A stretch of DNA of 64,000 bases from Chrysemys picta bellii (GCF_011386835.1 NW_027052942.1:1-64000), one strand, 5' to 3'. Numbered from the stretch's first letter, positions 12,995-25,353 are shown. Notes: generated by a model not told the origin, from the sequence alone. Translations and numbers: made by a program.

Positions 12995-14172
12995 CGTTAG
13001 GGCTGCTGACTTTCTAATCACACAAAACCGAACACCCCTGCCCTAACCCTTCTCCAAGGCACGTTCCATTGCCACCCCATCACCGAGGCCCTGCCCCGCC
13101 CCGTCTCCGAGGCCCCACCCCCGCTCACTCCATTCCCCCCGCCCTCTGTCGCTCGCTCTCCCCCACCCTCACTCCACTCCTTCATTTTCACCGGGCTGGG
13201 GCAGGTGGTTGGGGAGTGGGAGGGGGTGAGGGCTTCGGCTGGGGGTGTGGGCTCTGGGGTGGGGCCAGGGATGAGAGGTTCGGAGTGTGGGAGGGGTCTG
13301 GGCTGAGGCAGAGGGTTGGGGTGTGGGAGGGGACATGGGCTTTGGGGTGGGGGTGCAGGTTCTGGACTGGGGCCAGAAATGAGGGGTTCCGGGTGTGGGA
13401 GGTGGATCCAGGCTGGGGCAGAGAGTTGGGGTGCGGGAGGAGGTTAGGGCTCCAGCTGGGGGTGTGGGCTCTGGGGTGGGGCAGGGGATGACGGGTGGGG
13501 GAAGGGGTTCAGTGCTGGGGCAGGCAGTTGGAATGCGGTGGGGGGAGGTGAGGGCTCCGGCCTGGGGTGCGGGCTCTGGGGTGGGGCTGGGGATGAGGGG
13601 CTTGGGGTGCAGGGGAGGCTCAGGGCTGGGGTAGGGTGTTGGGGGGGTGCAGACTCTGGGAGGGAATCATAGAGTCATAGAATATCAGGGTTGGAAGAGA
13701 CCTCAGGAGGTCATCTAGTCCAACCCCCTGCTCAAAGCAGGACCAATCCCCAAGCTTGGGTGCAGGAGGGGGCTCAGAGCTGGGTCAGGGGGTTGGGGTG
13801 CAGGAGGGGTTTTGGAGTGCGGGCTCCGGGTGGTGTTTACCTCAGCCGGTTCCAGGGAAAGGGCGACATGTCCCTTGGCTCCTAGGCGGAGGCGCAGTCA
13901 GGCAGCTCTGCACGCTGTCTCCACCCAGGCAATGGGAGATGCGGAGCCAGCCCTCGGGGTGGGGGCTGTGCATGGGGCTGCGGCCGTCCCTCCATCTAGG
14001 AGCCGAGGGATATGTCGCTGCTTGCGGGGAGACGCGCGGAGCCAGGTAGGGAGCCTGCCAGCCCCACGCCAACCGGACTTTTGACAGCCCAGTCAGCAGT
14101 GCTGACCGGAGCCGCCAGGGTCCCTTTTCGAGCGGGTGTTCCGGTCGAAAACCGGACACCTGGCAACCCTAG
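12995..14172. mobile_element. DNA element with G-rich minisatellite and CR1 tail inside
   Basis: Right end gaaaaccggacacctggcaaccct has the same terminus style as the 12500 element; a related left end starts about tagggctgctgac. The inside (about 13190-13660, 13755-13830) is gggctctggggtggggc-type repeat. 13666-13757 is a minus-oriented CR1 3' end beginning atcatagagtcatagaatat. Confidence 0.6.
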
Positions 14173-14572
14173 CCAGGATGCTTGCAGCCAGCAAGATTCC
14201 TCTACTATTAAAGGTGCAGTGCCCAGAAAAGAGAAGGCCGACATCTCAGTCACATGGCTACACGCGGCCTAGTGCACAGTGAGGAAAGTTGGCCGCACAC
14301 ACTTGGAAATCAGCAGCAGCTTTATTATGCAACAAACAACACAATGCCGTGTTAACTCTGGCCCGTACTTCTGTGACGCTTGGAAAGGCTCCTATGAGAG
14401 GGGAAAAAAACACAAAAAAAGCAATGATCTTCAGCTATATATTGATCTTCCAAACTCTCTGTTTCTAGCCATCCAGCTTGCATCTAAACACTCGACACTC
14501 ATATTAAAACAACCATCGTTTCCACCTGAAAGGACCACGTTTCCTGCCCCTCTAGGGTTACAGGGGTGTACC

Positions 14573-14779
14573 CAGGGCCGGCACAACCCATTAGGCAACC
14601 TAGGCGGTTGCCTTGGGCGCTAACATTTGGGGGGCGGCGACCGCGGCGGCCGGATCTTCGGCTGCCCCCGTTGTCGTTGGTATTTCGGGGGCGGGACCTT
14701 CTGCCGCCTGTCGGGGGCGGCATTTCGGGGGCGGGACCTTCCGCCACCTAGGGCAGCAAAAACGCTGGCGGCGCTCCTG
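14573..14779. mobile_element. hAT-like MITE with 8-bp target duplication
   Basis: 207 bp from cagggccggcac to gcggcgctcctg, flanked by ggtgtacc at 14565-14572 and 14780-14787 (exact). Related to 60987-61154. Confidence 0.88.
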
Positions 14780-15039
14780 GGTGTACCTTGAGCTGTAGTG
14801 CACGGCCTGTGTCTCTGCTTACCTCGCTAGTCCTGGAACAGCTCCTCGGGAAACAGCACCTCAGCCCTTCTGGCCTGGAATAGGAAGAGGAAGGATTAAT
14901 CATTCAAACACATAACAGCCCATGTCACCGTGGGGCTGAAGGGCTCCTGCTACTCAGACTGCATCAATGGGCACAGAGACCGGACATAATCTGATTCGCT
15001 GCAAAGGAACCTAAGAGGAGAAAAACGTAGGGGAGGCAG

Positions 15040-15247
15040 GTATCAGGGGGTAGCCGTGTTAGTCTGTATCTACAAAAACAACAAGGAGTCTGGTGGCACC
15101 TTAAAGACTAACAGATTTATTTGGGCATAAGCTTTCGTGAGTAAAAACCTGAGTTGCATCCGAAGAAGTGAGGTTTTTACTCACGAAAGCTTATGCCCAA
15201 ATAAATCTGTTAGTCTTTAAGGTGCCACCAGACTCCTTGTTGTTTTT
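15040..15247. mobile_element. Foldback element, 81-bp perfect arms
   Basis: Insertion bounded by a 13-bp duplication gtaggggaggcag (15027-15039 and 15248-15260). Arms 15070-15150 and 15171-15251 are exact reverse complements with a 20-nt loop; the right arm overlaps the duplicated target by a few bases. Only the left end carries an extra gtagccgtgttagtctgtat. Possibly a Penelope-like or other inverted-insertion product. Confidence 0.88.
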
Positions 15248-15261
15248 GTAGGGGAGGCAGA

Positions 15262-18200
15262 GCATCAGCGCCACCCTGTGGTGAGTGGCTTACATGACTA
15301 GTTTCTGCCTTACTTTTTTGGAAGAACAATACAAAGTCCTAACTAAGGGGGAACTGTTTCCTTGCAGTGAGCCCAGGACGAATTCCCACCAGAGGGGCTG
15401 CTGCTGGGCTAGGGTGTTAACTTGGACCCTGCCTTCCTTTGCAATCCCCAAGCCTCTTCAAGCGCAGTCAATTAGGACTCCAGGAACAGAGGTGGTTGCT
15501 TTGGGTAGGTCTACATTTGGGGCTATTTTGACCCTGCTAGCACGGGTGTAACAGCAGTGTAGACGGTGAGGCCTGGCTAAGGCAAGTAAAGGGACACTTG
15601 AACCCTATGGCTACGCACCCTACATGCCCATGCAGGGCCTCTCGTGTCTACGCTGCTATATTTAGTAGGGTAGAGTCCTGCCCCTTCCCCGCTGCCAGAG
15701 CCTTTCCCCACAGCAGTGAAAGATTCCAGTGGGGAAAGGCTCTGGGGGGGGGGGGCAGTGCGGAATGGCACCGGCAGCTCCCCAAGCTGAGCCTGGCTGC
15801 CCTCCCTACCACAGCCTTTCATGTGTAGCTACACGCACCCTACGTGCGGACGTAAATGTAGACAAGGCGTTTGTGTAATAAAGGACAGCGCAGGATGGAA
15901 GAGGGACAGGGTCAGGATTTAAGGATCATGGAAGCTTTTTTTTTTGTTGGCTGCTGTATGGAGATGGCTGCTGTGTTCGTAAAGGGACCCCTGTACTACA
16001 GAAATAGCTCAGGGTCTGGGACAGGGTGTCACATTTTTCCTTGTCCTTCTGCACCTCAAAACTTTTTTTTTAAAAGGCTACTAGTCAAATCCTGCAGTTG
16101 GGAACCCAGTGTGCAGTGCACACAGCCTAGCTACACACCAGGGGTTATTGTAATCAGCGACTGCCCCAAGCCACATCATTCAGCTCTGGCTCCGGATCCA
16201 GATCTCAGCGTCCCCAAGTCCACCAGTGCTGGGTTTGGGGTTTCCAGTCTGAGCCCATCTCTCACTGCCATGATCATTTCAAAGCCTCAGCCAACACACT
16301 CCAGTGTCCTGAGTCACTGATGCTGCAGGGCTAAAGATCCTCAGCTGGTGGGAATTTGCAGAGCTCCATTGCCGTCCATAGCGCTAAGCCAATTTGCACC
16401 ATCCGAGGAGCTGGTTCTTGGAGCCTGGTACTGACTAGTGAAGGACTAGCTATAGCCATTAGCAGACTGAATCAAAACTTGAGTTCCACCCAGTCTAGGA
16501 CCCCATCTCTGACAGCAGCCAGCACCCGATGGTTCAGAGGAAGCTGTCAGAATCTCACAGAAGCAGCTGTGGAAGAATCTGTCTCCCAGATGGGCTTTCT
16601 ACAGATCTCTAATAGGCCTCTGTCCTTATTCTCCCCCAAAGCGGAGTGACGTTACCACAGGAAGGAACAAAGGTACCTGTTCTAAATAGAGTTCAGCCTG
16701 AGAATTAGTCTGAATCCAATATGCTGACAGGCTGAAAAAAAATGAAGGGCCCAGCCGGCTCTGTAGTGCTCTGCGCTTTCCCAGCCAGCCAGGTCCTTCC
16801 TGAAGCCGTTGTTCAGAAAATAGGGATCTCCTCAGAATCGCCCTGGGCTCATGTGTGCATGGTGGCTGGGGTGGGAGACTCAGTGGGGACAAGAGCCAGA
16901 GTCAGTCCAGAGCGACTGTAGGAGAACTACGCTGCGAGCTGGACTGTTCCCGTGCCAGGCAAACCTGCTTTCATGGTTAGCGTGGTCTTGCCTCCAGCTT
17001 TCCTGTCTTACTTTTAAGCAATTGTCCTGGCCTCCTGAGAATGTGAATAACTCCCATAGGCTCGCTGATCACCGTGACCACACTCCCCCGGAGCCTTCTC
17101 CTTGCTGTCAGCTCCCTCACTCCCTGCCCATAACTCTCCTCCCACAGTCCAGGGACCAGTTATTTTGCACTTTGCTGTATTTTGTCTACAGTCTCCTCTG
17201 TAAATGTGTGTGTGTGTGTGGGAGGGTGGGGGGAGGGGTGAGGGTGGGGGTGGGGGAGGGGTGAGAATTGCCATATGAAAGGTGGCGAGGAGAGAGCTTG
17301 TCTCTAACTCTACAGAGCTTTGATCTCCTTGCTGTGATTCACACCCTTACTGCTGCGTAATAGAGGTGAAGGAGGCATGGCCCAGTCTAGTGGCACTAGC
17401 CCATTTCAGTCATGAGGACAGAGGTTGCTGTGCTCTGGGTTTATCCTGCCAGCCTGGGGCTGGCCAATCACTGTACTGTTATGTAATAAGGGTCCCCTGT
17501 GGAACGCATAATGAGCTAGTCAGGGTCAAAGGTTATTTGGTCCGTCCTCAGCCATGAATTTTAGCAGGCGGATGCTGCTCCTCCCTCTTTTCTCCTCTTT
17601 GTGGAATTTGGCGGTGCCCAGCAGTTCGTGTGTTGGGGGATCAACAAGGAAAAAAGAAGTTTAGCAACAGCAGAGAAAGGGGAACCCTGGATTAGCTTTA
17701 TTCCAGCTAAATCATCACACTATTAATGACGGAAATGGTCTCTGCTCTGTCCTTTGTAGGGCTCAAAGAACACATTCTCTTCTCCATGGGCCTGGGCCAA
17801 AGCCCATTAAAGACAACAGAGAGACTGACTTCCGTGAGCTTTGTTTGGATCAGGCTACTATGAACAAAGAGGGGTTGGACTCATTCCTGCGTCTCTAGGC
17901 TTAGCCTATAACCATCTCACTGTCCACTATTTCCTTTGACTGACGGGCTGGTCTCACCCTCACTCAGATCCCGGACTAAGGAACTGGATCTGGGGAGTTT
18001 GTACCCAATATCCCCCACCTCCTCCCTCTTTACATCTGAGGGTCTCTCTGATGAGTCCTTGCTGAGGACTGTCAAGTCATATTGCCCTGGCCTGATCTTC
18101 TTTGACTAACCACCAGGAAATACGGGCTTCCAGGGCTCCATCTGTGTCTTTGCATTAACCAAGTGTATCTTCCTGCCTCATTTAACTACCAGGCTCCTCT

Positions 18201-18700
18201 GATCAGCGAAGCAGCAGAAAAGCTTCCTGACTCAGGATACAGAGTAACTCTGCTGCTCAGTGCAGCATCTGCCAACCTGCCAGCCTTGAGGCCCAGCCTG
18301 TGATATGGTTCTGCAGATCCTAGGCTCAGTGCAGATCCTGGCAGCTGCGTGGGAATGTGCCTGAAAGCCGCTTTTGTGCACCACCCCCACCAACTTGGAA
18401 GCCATCTGGTCACTGGGCCAGCCCCCAGCATAAAGCAGAGAAGCCTCGGGGATGCCGCAGCCATGCCCCCTCTCCCTTGGGAACACCTCCCTCTCCTGAG
18501 GCTGGGAGGAGGGTGGTGTTGGAGCCATTACAACAGGCCGATGGCGCCCATTACAGAAGAGGATGATCACACAGTGGATGACCAAAGCACACAGTACAAA
18601 TTAGACCCCATTGGTGCCATGACAGGGCCTCTGCGTCCCCATTGCCATCTCCTTGACCCACACCCTGGGACCTCTGCTTCCTCACTGCACTAACCTAAGG
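15262..18700. other. Non-coding stretch
   Basis: No confident gene. Holds G-rich low complexity at 15740-15760, and a TG run followed by ggggtgagggtgggggtggg repeats at 17203-17262. Confidence 0.45.
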
Positions 18701-19162
18701 ATATTACTTACGTTCACGTACCAAGTCCAGGCCTTCTGATCTGGGTCTGTCTGCCGGCGTGCTGGACAGTGCGCCCTAGGGAATCAACACAACGGCTCTC
18801 CTGTCAATGCTTACATTCTCCAGGGCGAACTTTCAGAGGTTCAGCCTCTCAACAAAGAGAGCAGTTTTCAAGACGTCTCACGGGAAATCAAATGCAGTCA
18901 CAATCTGGGAAATTACCGAGGGACTGATGGCCAAATGCTGCACTATTTCCACTGTTCCAGAGGGATTTCCTCAGAAGTATCTGGATGATTATGGTTTCAA
19001 CACAATCCCTGCCTTTTACATAAACCCCAGGCCAGCCCACTTACAGGTCAAGAAATGAGGATGCAAGGTGCCCCAGACATACATATGGGGCACTGCCAGT
19101 TGTGAGAATATGGGACTGAGCAACGCTCTGCAATCTCAGTTCAACAAGTCAACAAAACTTAC

Positions 19163-19254
19163 CTCAGCAAAGAAGGCAACTGAGGTGAGCGTGTGCTTCT
19201 TCCTGCCCCACTTGGGCCTTGGGCCTGAAATCCTTCCCTCTCTCATGTGGGGCT
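19163..19254 (-). pseudogene. Possible decayed MROH paralogue exon
   Basis: Minus-strand frame ends GRKKHTLTSVAFFAE at a GTAAGT donor, closely matching [15 protein letters not shown] of the exon at 45339-45456. The 5' half is unlike it, and the length (92 against 118 bp) and phase differ. No neighbouring paralogous exons are clear, so it may be a relic of a tandem copy. Confidence 0.4.
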
Positions 19255-19337
19255 CTGCAACATAAATACCCATGAGTAACAGGGACAGCAAGCTCTACAG
19301 AGCAAATCTGTACGGCAGATGGTAGAAAGAATAGCTT

Positions 19338-19365
19338 ATACTATCTATCTATCTGTCTATCTATC
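19338..19365. repeat. (CTAT)n microsatellite
   Basis: ctatctatctatctgtctatctatc, imperfect tetranucleotide run. Confidence 0.9.
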
Positions 19366-19719
19366 ATTACATGTTAATTCACTTACAGCATCTAGGCCTC
19401 CCCATTGTAGCTGAATGGTTCACAGTCAGAAGCTGGGATGTATCTGTTGAGGGGCTGGATTGTAGGATGAGAGTCCATGCATAGGCTCAGGCCAATGTCT
19501 TCCTATGTCACTGTCCAAAGTCTGGCACTAACATTCATATTCAGGCATCTAGACGAGTGGACTGATTTTCAGAGGAGCTGAACAGCCACGGCTTCGGCAG
19601 ATTCGAGTGAGAAGTTCTTGGTATTCAGCATTTGAGAAAGGTCAGGCCATTTATTTAGGTGCCTGAGTGTGGCACTGCAGCCGCTGCTATGGGTCGTTTA
19701 CAATGAATACGGAATCAAC

Positions 19720-20000
19720 ATCATCTCGGCACGACAACCAAGTTCAGGATCTAATCGAGCTGTATCCTCTCTGTACTGCTGTACGGTTGCGAAACATTGG
19801 GACTGCACCACTCAGAGTGGGCAAAGCTGGAGGCTTTCCACATAAAATGCCAACGTTGTATATTGGGCATAGAGTGGAAGGACTTCATTTGTAAAGCAGA
19901 TGTTTATGGTCGCTCCGGTCTACAGACTACTGGGGCCATTGTCCGCAGATGGCATTTTATGCTTTTCAGACATGTCGCGAGTATGCCACAAGACCAGGCC
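19720..20000 (+). pseudogene. Non-LTR retrotransposon RT C-terminal fragment (copy 1)
   Basis: The frame through CILSVLLYGCETLGLHHSEW, then a ILGIEW block, then LFRHVASMPQDQA matches the post-RT region (LLYGCETW...RILGI...LFGHVARMP) of RTE-like LINEs. 19795-19949 is nearly identical to 35848-36004. Confidence 0.78.
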
Positions 20001-21556
20001 TGCACAACATACGGCCCGCGGGCCGCATGCGGCGTGTGGGGGCTCACTGTGCGGCCCGCGGGGGGATTCTAAACCCCACGCACACAAAGTCCCGAGGCTG
20101 GCGTGGCGGCGCTTCCTGGGGCAGCTCCTGGTGGCGTGCCTGCCCGCCGACAGGAGCCAGCAATGCGGGACACGGGCACGGGGATGGAGCCCTCGTGCGC
20201 CGCCGCGCCTCCACCCGCCCCCCCCCACCGACCCCAAGCGGGACACGGAGCCCGCGCGCGTTGCTGCCCCTCCCCACTGCCCCAAGCGGGACACGGGCAC
20301 GGAGCGCTCGCTCCCCCCCCCCCCCAGCGGGACACAGGGCTCAGCCACCGCCCCCGTCCTGAGCGCTTTTTGGCCCACCCCCCCCGGGACTCCTGCCCCA
20401 TCCAACCCCCCGCGTTCCTTGATGCCCACCCCGGGACCCCTGCCCCATCCACCCCCTTCCCTGTCCCCTGACTGCCCTCCGCTGCCCCATCCAACTCCTC
20501 TCCTGATTCCCCATCCAAACACCCCTTCTCCCTGTCCCCTGACCACCCTTGGAACCCCTGCCCCTGACTGCCTCCCACCACCCCATCCAACCCCTGCTCC
20601 TTCCTGACTGCCCCCCGGGACCCTTGCCCCCATTCAATCCCCCTGTTCCCTGCCATCTGACCGCCCCGACGCCTATCCACCCCCCCACCTCCCTGAACTC
20701 CCCTGCCCTCTATCCAACATCCCGTCCCTGCTCCCTTACCGCGCTGCCTGGAGGTGGCTGGCGGTGCTACAGCCGCGCCGCTCGGCTGGAGCCAGGCCAC
20801 ACTGCCACTGCGCAGTGCCTGGAGCACCGAGTCAGTCTGAGCTTGCAGCCCCCCCGCTTCCCGTGAATCAGCTGTTCGCGCAGGAAGCCTGGGAGGGCTG
20901 AGAAGCAAGCAGCGGCTTCGCGCTCAGGCCCAGGGAGGCGGAGCGGAGGTGAGCTGGGGCGGGGAGCGGTTCCCCTGCGCGCCCCTCCCCCCGGGTTACC
21001 TGCTGTGGTGCGGACGGCTCCCCCCACCCCAGCTCACCTCCGCTCCGCCTCCGCCTCCCTGGGCTTGAGCGCGAAGCCGCCACTTGCTTCTCTGCCCTCC
21101 CAGGCTTCCCGCGCGAGCAGCTGATCGCGGGAAGCGGGGGGGGAGGGGGAGAAGCGGGGCAGAGTGTTCAGAGGCGGAGGCGGAGCGGAGGTGAGCTGGG
21201 GCCGGGGAGCGGGGTGGAGAGCTGGAGCACCCATGGGGTCGGCTCCTAAGGCGCCATTTTTGGATAATGTGCTCAGGGGGAGCAGCCGCTCCCTCTGCTC
21301 CCCCCCCAGCTACGGTCCTGGTCACTTCAACTTACCGGTTGTTAAATTTAGAAGCCCTTTTAGAACCGGTCCCGCGCAGGACAACTGGTTCTAAAAGGGC
21401 TTCTAAATTTAACAACCGGTTCCCGTGAACCGGCTCCCGCTCACCACTGGAGACTCCCCTTGCTGCTCTCACCCTAGGAGCCAGAGACCTCCCAGCAGGG
21501 CTGGTGAGTGCGGCCAGGGAAGGGGGAAGGGTGTGGTGGAGTGAGTGTCTAGGAGG
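19996..21556. mobile_element. GC-rich hAT-like element region
   Basis: Begins caggcctgcacaacatacgg and a cggcccgcggg motif. It continues with a C-rich degenerate minisatellite (about 20220-20730, cccgggacccctgccccatccaac type), then GC-rich segments in inverted orientation (20875-20965 against 21028-21130, including gagcggaggtgagctggggc) and the 33-bp inverted repeat below. Long open frames here come from the repeats. Confidence 0.6.
21335..21419. repeat. Perfect 33-bp inverted repeat, 19-nt loop
   Basis: Arms 21335-21367 (ccggttgttaaatttagaag...) and 21387-21419 are exact reverse complements. This would form a strong hairpin. It looks like a terminal or subterminal part of a DNA element. 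Confidence 0.9.
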
Positions 21557-21967
21557 TGTGGAAGCAGAGAAAGAACTGACAGGAAGGGGATGCAATGCAT
21601 GACAGTTAGTTAGCAAGAGTTAGGCTAACTGTAACCCTAATAACGCGAGATTTGTAGAAGCGAGGAATGTGTGAGGCAAGTGGGAAAGAACTGTGTGAGA
21701 AGTTGCTGCGACCTTGTGTAGATAATATGGAATGTAGACTAAGAGTCTACATTAGTGAGCAAAACAAGATATCAGAATGACCTATGTATAAACAAAATGC
21801 AACTGTTGCTCATTATTGTCTGTAACAAAAGGTATAAATGCTTGCTGTAATTGTTTATCTGTTGAGAGACCTGCTTAGCTCTCTCCCTCTGCGCAATTGT
21901 GAGAGTTAATAAAGCATCTGACTTGCTATACCTAAACAAATAGTGAGAACTCTGTTTTTCTCCGACA
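21557..21967 (+). repeat. 5' LTR
   Basis: 411 bp from TGTGGAAGCAG to CTCCGACA. It contains the polyadenylation signal AATAAA at about 21909 in the context gttaataaagcatc, and a TATA-like gtataaatg at about 21831. No difference from the 3' LTR was found on reading. Confidence 0.95.
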
Positions 21968-21970
21968 ATT

Positions 21971-21988
21971 TGGGGGCTCGTCCGGGAT
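21971..21988 (+). promoter_or_regulatory. Primer binding site, tRNA-Pro type
   Basis: TGGGGGCTCGTCCGGGAT, three bases after the LTR end. This is the standard complement of the proline tRNA 3' end used by gammaretrovirus-like elements. Confidence 0.93.
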
Positions 21989-22822
21989 GGCAACGCCCGC
22001 AGAGGCACCGGCAGCTGCTACGGATCGTTCCCCTTTGAACCCCATGGCGCCACAATAGAGGTAGGAGACCTTTTGAAATCTCTATTGGGGTGTCGGAGGA
22101 GGACTGTCCGTGGGGCCGTCTGTCCCTGTTGGGCTCACGCCATCCGAACTTATTGACTGTGCAGCAAGGTCAGATGCTGAGCGGCTTAGGGGAATTGTTG
22201 CCGCCCCCTGTATGCATATGCGAGGTGCATAGGTATGCACCGGTGTTGAGGGGTTGTTACCGCCTCAGGAGGGGTTTTTACCGCCTCGAGTGATGCATCG
22301 AGGTACTTGGGAATAGTACCTGGAGGTACTTGGGAATAGTACCCGGAATAAGGCCTTGGTGTGTGTGTGTGTGTGTGTGTGTGTGTACACCAGTGTGAAT
22401 TGAGTGTTACCGGAAGACGCCCAGAGTACTCTGCGAAGCCTTTTGGCTCGTGACCAGAAATACTCTAACGCAAGCCCGGTAACTAGAGGATCTTTTAGGA
22501 GATCCGACCCACGGTGGGCTAACTCGGCCTGGCATCGTCCGGCGAGGAGGCTACCTGGGTCTAGGAGTGTGTGAACCCATCTTCCCTCCCCTTTTCCTCT
22601 CCGTGTGAGCCACTGACAGTCTGATCATCTCACTGGATGCAACAGAGTAAGCGGCGCCGTCTCTCTGAGACTAGCCGACGCTCTTTGCTGAAGGGAGGTG
22701 TAGGAGGGTCGTGGCCATCCTTGTTAGTCTCTCCTGTGTGAATACCCTGTAGGGAGAGATCCTTAGTTTATGTGCCGCTAGCGCGGACAGGGCATCCTCC
22801 TCCCTGTGTGTGTGATTGGAAA
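21989..22822 (+). other. ERV leader with (GT)n
   Basis: Non-coding leader between the primer site and the gag start. It has a duplicated gaggtacttgggaatagtacc at about 22299-22343 and a GT dinucleotide run at 22359-22386. It would be expected to hold packaging sequences; none is proven. Confidence 0.6.
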
Positions 22823-23041
22823 ATGGGTGGGGGACAGTCTAAGGATTCCCTCTCACCCACTAAGGGTACCCCAGCTTATTTCATGTACGTACATTATGGT
22901 ACTAAAACCTGCAGGTATTTAGAGAATTGGAATCATTACACGCGTGAAAATTCGTCTAAACAATGCCCACTAGAAGCTACCTTCAATCTAGATAAGATCA
23001 TACATCTCAGAGGAGCTTTTAATCACAAAAAAAGCCTCTGA
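22823..23041 (+). pseudogene. ERV gag, matrix start only
   Basis: ATG followed by GGGQSKDSLS, an N-myristoylation-type start (MGxxxS), and 72 codons resembling a matrix domain. The frame breaks at an A7 run at about 23027-23033. Beyond it the adjacent frame shows further gag-like residues (SDTQWEQFVY) interrupted by stops. No zinc-knuckle was found downstream. Confidence 0.75.
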
Positions 23042-24215
23042 CACACAATGGGAGCAATTTGTCTATTGAGGAAAGGAACGGGTTAATTTGAAATTCAGCT
23101 TGGTCCAGAGATAAAGAGAAAGTTAATCTGCGTTCAAGGTCAAGAATCAATGCAGACCAGGCTAAGTACAAAGAAAAACTGCTTTCGGCCCCAGCTGACT
23201 GTGAAAAAATATAGACATAGTCAAACCAAAGGCAATACAAGTTACAGTGCTGAGATTACATTTGCAAAGCTTAACTGTCCAGTGAGATCCAACAGTCTGC
23301 CTTTGCGACCCTGGAGCCGGCGTGGTTTGGGGACGCTGAAGAAGCCACAGGCAGACGGCCTTTACTGGAATCACTGAAAAGACGCCCCAGGAGACCTCAG
23401 GGTGTAAAAGAACTGCCCTCCCAAGAGAGGAAGCAAGTTGGAGATTGCACAGCACCTTCTCTGAACATTATACACAGACGTGGCCAGTCTGGACGTACGT
23501 GTGTGAGTATGAAAGTGTGCCTACTCTCAGCTGCAGTAAGTCTGAGAACCGGAGAGGGATTTAGCATTCCTCTTTCCACCCCGGCTGACCGGGAAGGGTG
23601 TCAGGTGGATCTACCCCAGTCGTAGCAGGACTGGGCAATAGAGAAGTTGGAGAAAAGAGAAGAGTTGTGTACTTGATAACTAGAATTGAGCAATTAAGAG
23701 CATAGATCATGAACCAGGCAGCAACTCAAACCTACGCCCAGGGCAAGTTGCAAGCCTTGAGACAGGACTTCCAGGCAGAAAAGGAAGCACTGGCTAAGCA
23801 AGTACCGGTCCTTCAGGGACTTGTCAGAATTTAACCATTTGTGTTTGCATATGCTGTAAGAGCAGTGTGTTTGCCACAAGAGAAAATTGAATAGTTAAAC
23901 GCCAATGGGTCATGCGTTTTGCCCAAGTGGCAAGCCTCACGAGGGAGGACTCGGGTAGCCTTGTGAGTAAGAATGTTTAAGAGAAGAGACCAGGAAGGGT
24001 GGGGGCTAGTTGAGAAGCCCACCCTCCTATCTAAATTGGTAGTGAAAAAGCTGGTGCCCATGGAAGGGACGGTTCAGCGAGAAAAGCAGGATCGGGCCCA
24101 AGCGGGCAGGCAATAGATAGAGAGATTGGAGAACAGGTTGGAAACTTTGAGGGCATAGTGGAAGGAAAGGAGTAAGTAATTATAAGCATGGGGATTTCAA
24201 ATCCCCAGGATAATA
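23042..24215 (+). other. Degenerate ERV interior
   Basis: No retained viral domain. A 41-codon open frame at 23709-23834 (MNQAATQTYAQGKLQALRQD...) is coiled-coil-like but too short to name. Confidence 0.55.
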
Positions 24216-24385
24216 ATTGAAACGGTAAAATGTGTGTAAGACAGAGTCTTTGTACCAAGGTGCAAGGCTCTCCTTTCTTCTGCTGAATAAAGCAACTCTT
24301 CCTTATCCCTGTCTGGCTGTTATTGGCTCTCAGCTAGGTGGACCCGATATTTTGGTGACAGTTACTGGCGACTCCGGTTAATGAA
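24216..24385 (+). repeat. LTR-end-like sequence inside the ERV
   Basis: Contains tgaataaagcaactcttcc, a U5-like pyrimidine-rich stretch ending ttttggtgaca, then gttactggcgactccgg, which looks like an LTR end followed by a primer-site-like TGG. This suggests an unrelated LTR/leader joined into the interior. Only one end is recognised. Confidence 0.4.
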
Positions 24386-25353
24386 TTTCTGTCTTATACA
24401 TTTAGGTGTTAGGTGTGTGGATGGAACTGAGCCTCTCATTTGTAATTCCTCAGAGTGGAAGCCATCGCGTGCAATGAAGCTCTGAGGTTGAATTGGGATC
24501 CTTCTGTCCCGTCCCCTGTAGCGGTCAGTATTAGTAGAAATTCCTGTAATAGGATCCTATTAGGCCATAATTCCCTCTGTTCTCTGTGTAATTCTCTGTT
24601 AGAGTATCAGCAGGCAGATGGGTGGGTCTCTGGTAAAACCCTCTAAGGATAGCCCTTTGAATTATATGTTAAATAAATGGCTTTTACCCAGTGTTCAGGA
24701 AAGAATAAAGATTTGAATTTGTTTTTGGGTAACAAAATAGCAGATAAAAGATCTGGTAAAAAGAGAGAGAAGGACAGTGCCCCTGGCTCTGTGTGGTCGA
24801 GCTGTCACTTTACTAGGGGTGCATGGAGATTTTGTAAGCACAAAAGAAACAGTTACACCTTGTGTAGAAATTGATGTGGCTAGTGTTGTGGAAATTGAAT
24901 TGTGGATAGGATGTGCATTTTCCCCAGAACATGTGCAGTGTATATTGTAGCAGAGGTAAAAGAAATGCAAACCTACCAATATAGGTTGTGTTGTCTCTTT
25001 TCAGATCACTGGGTGTTTGAAAGCAGGAGTTAGAAGTAAAAGGCAATCAAAAGTCTGGGAAAGTTAATTGTGTCCCTTTTTACATAAGAATTTTTAAGCT
25101 GTGGATAGCTTTGAATCTGGAAGCAAGCCAGAAAGCATCTGTATTAATGCAATTTTCTAACTAATAAGGTAGAAGCCACTGAAACCTGGGCTGCCTATGA
25201 AACAAATACAAGGAAATATGGGGTAATTCCTCTGTTTTGTCTAAAATCAACAAGAGTATGTGTGTATATAAAGGAAATATTTTAAGCAATGACTGACTAC
25301 CCAGAAGGGGTAGACCTCTGTTCTTTTGTCTTTCAGATCATCAGAGAAAATGG

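Noticed and set aside
14823..14874. Minus-strand exon-like segment with a TAG and a GTAAGC donor
   Set aside because: Too short, weak acceptor context, and no supporting neighbours; next to a hAT MITE.
18719..18776. Minus-strand segment between CCTAG and GTAAGT
   Set aside because: Splice-site-like ends but the peptide does not match the MROH exon expected after the 19163 relic in any frame.
19900..20908. Frames of 235-279 codons on both strands
   Set aside because: GC-rich, stop-poor minisatellite DNA of a transposable element; low-complexity Pro/Gly products.
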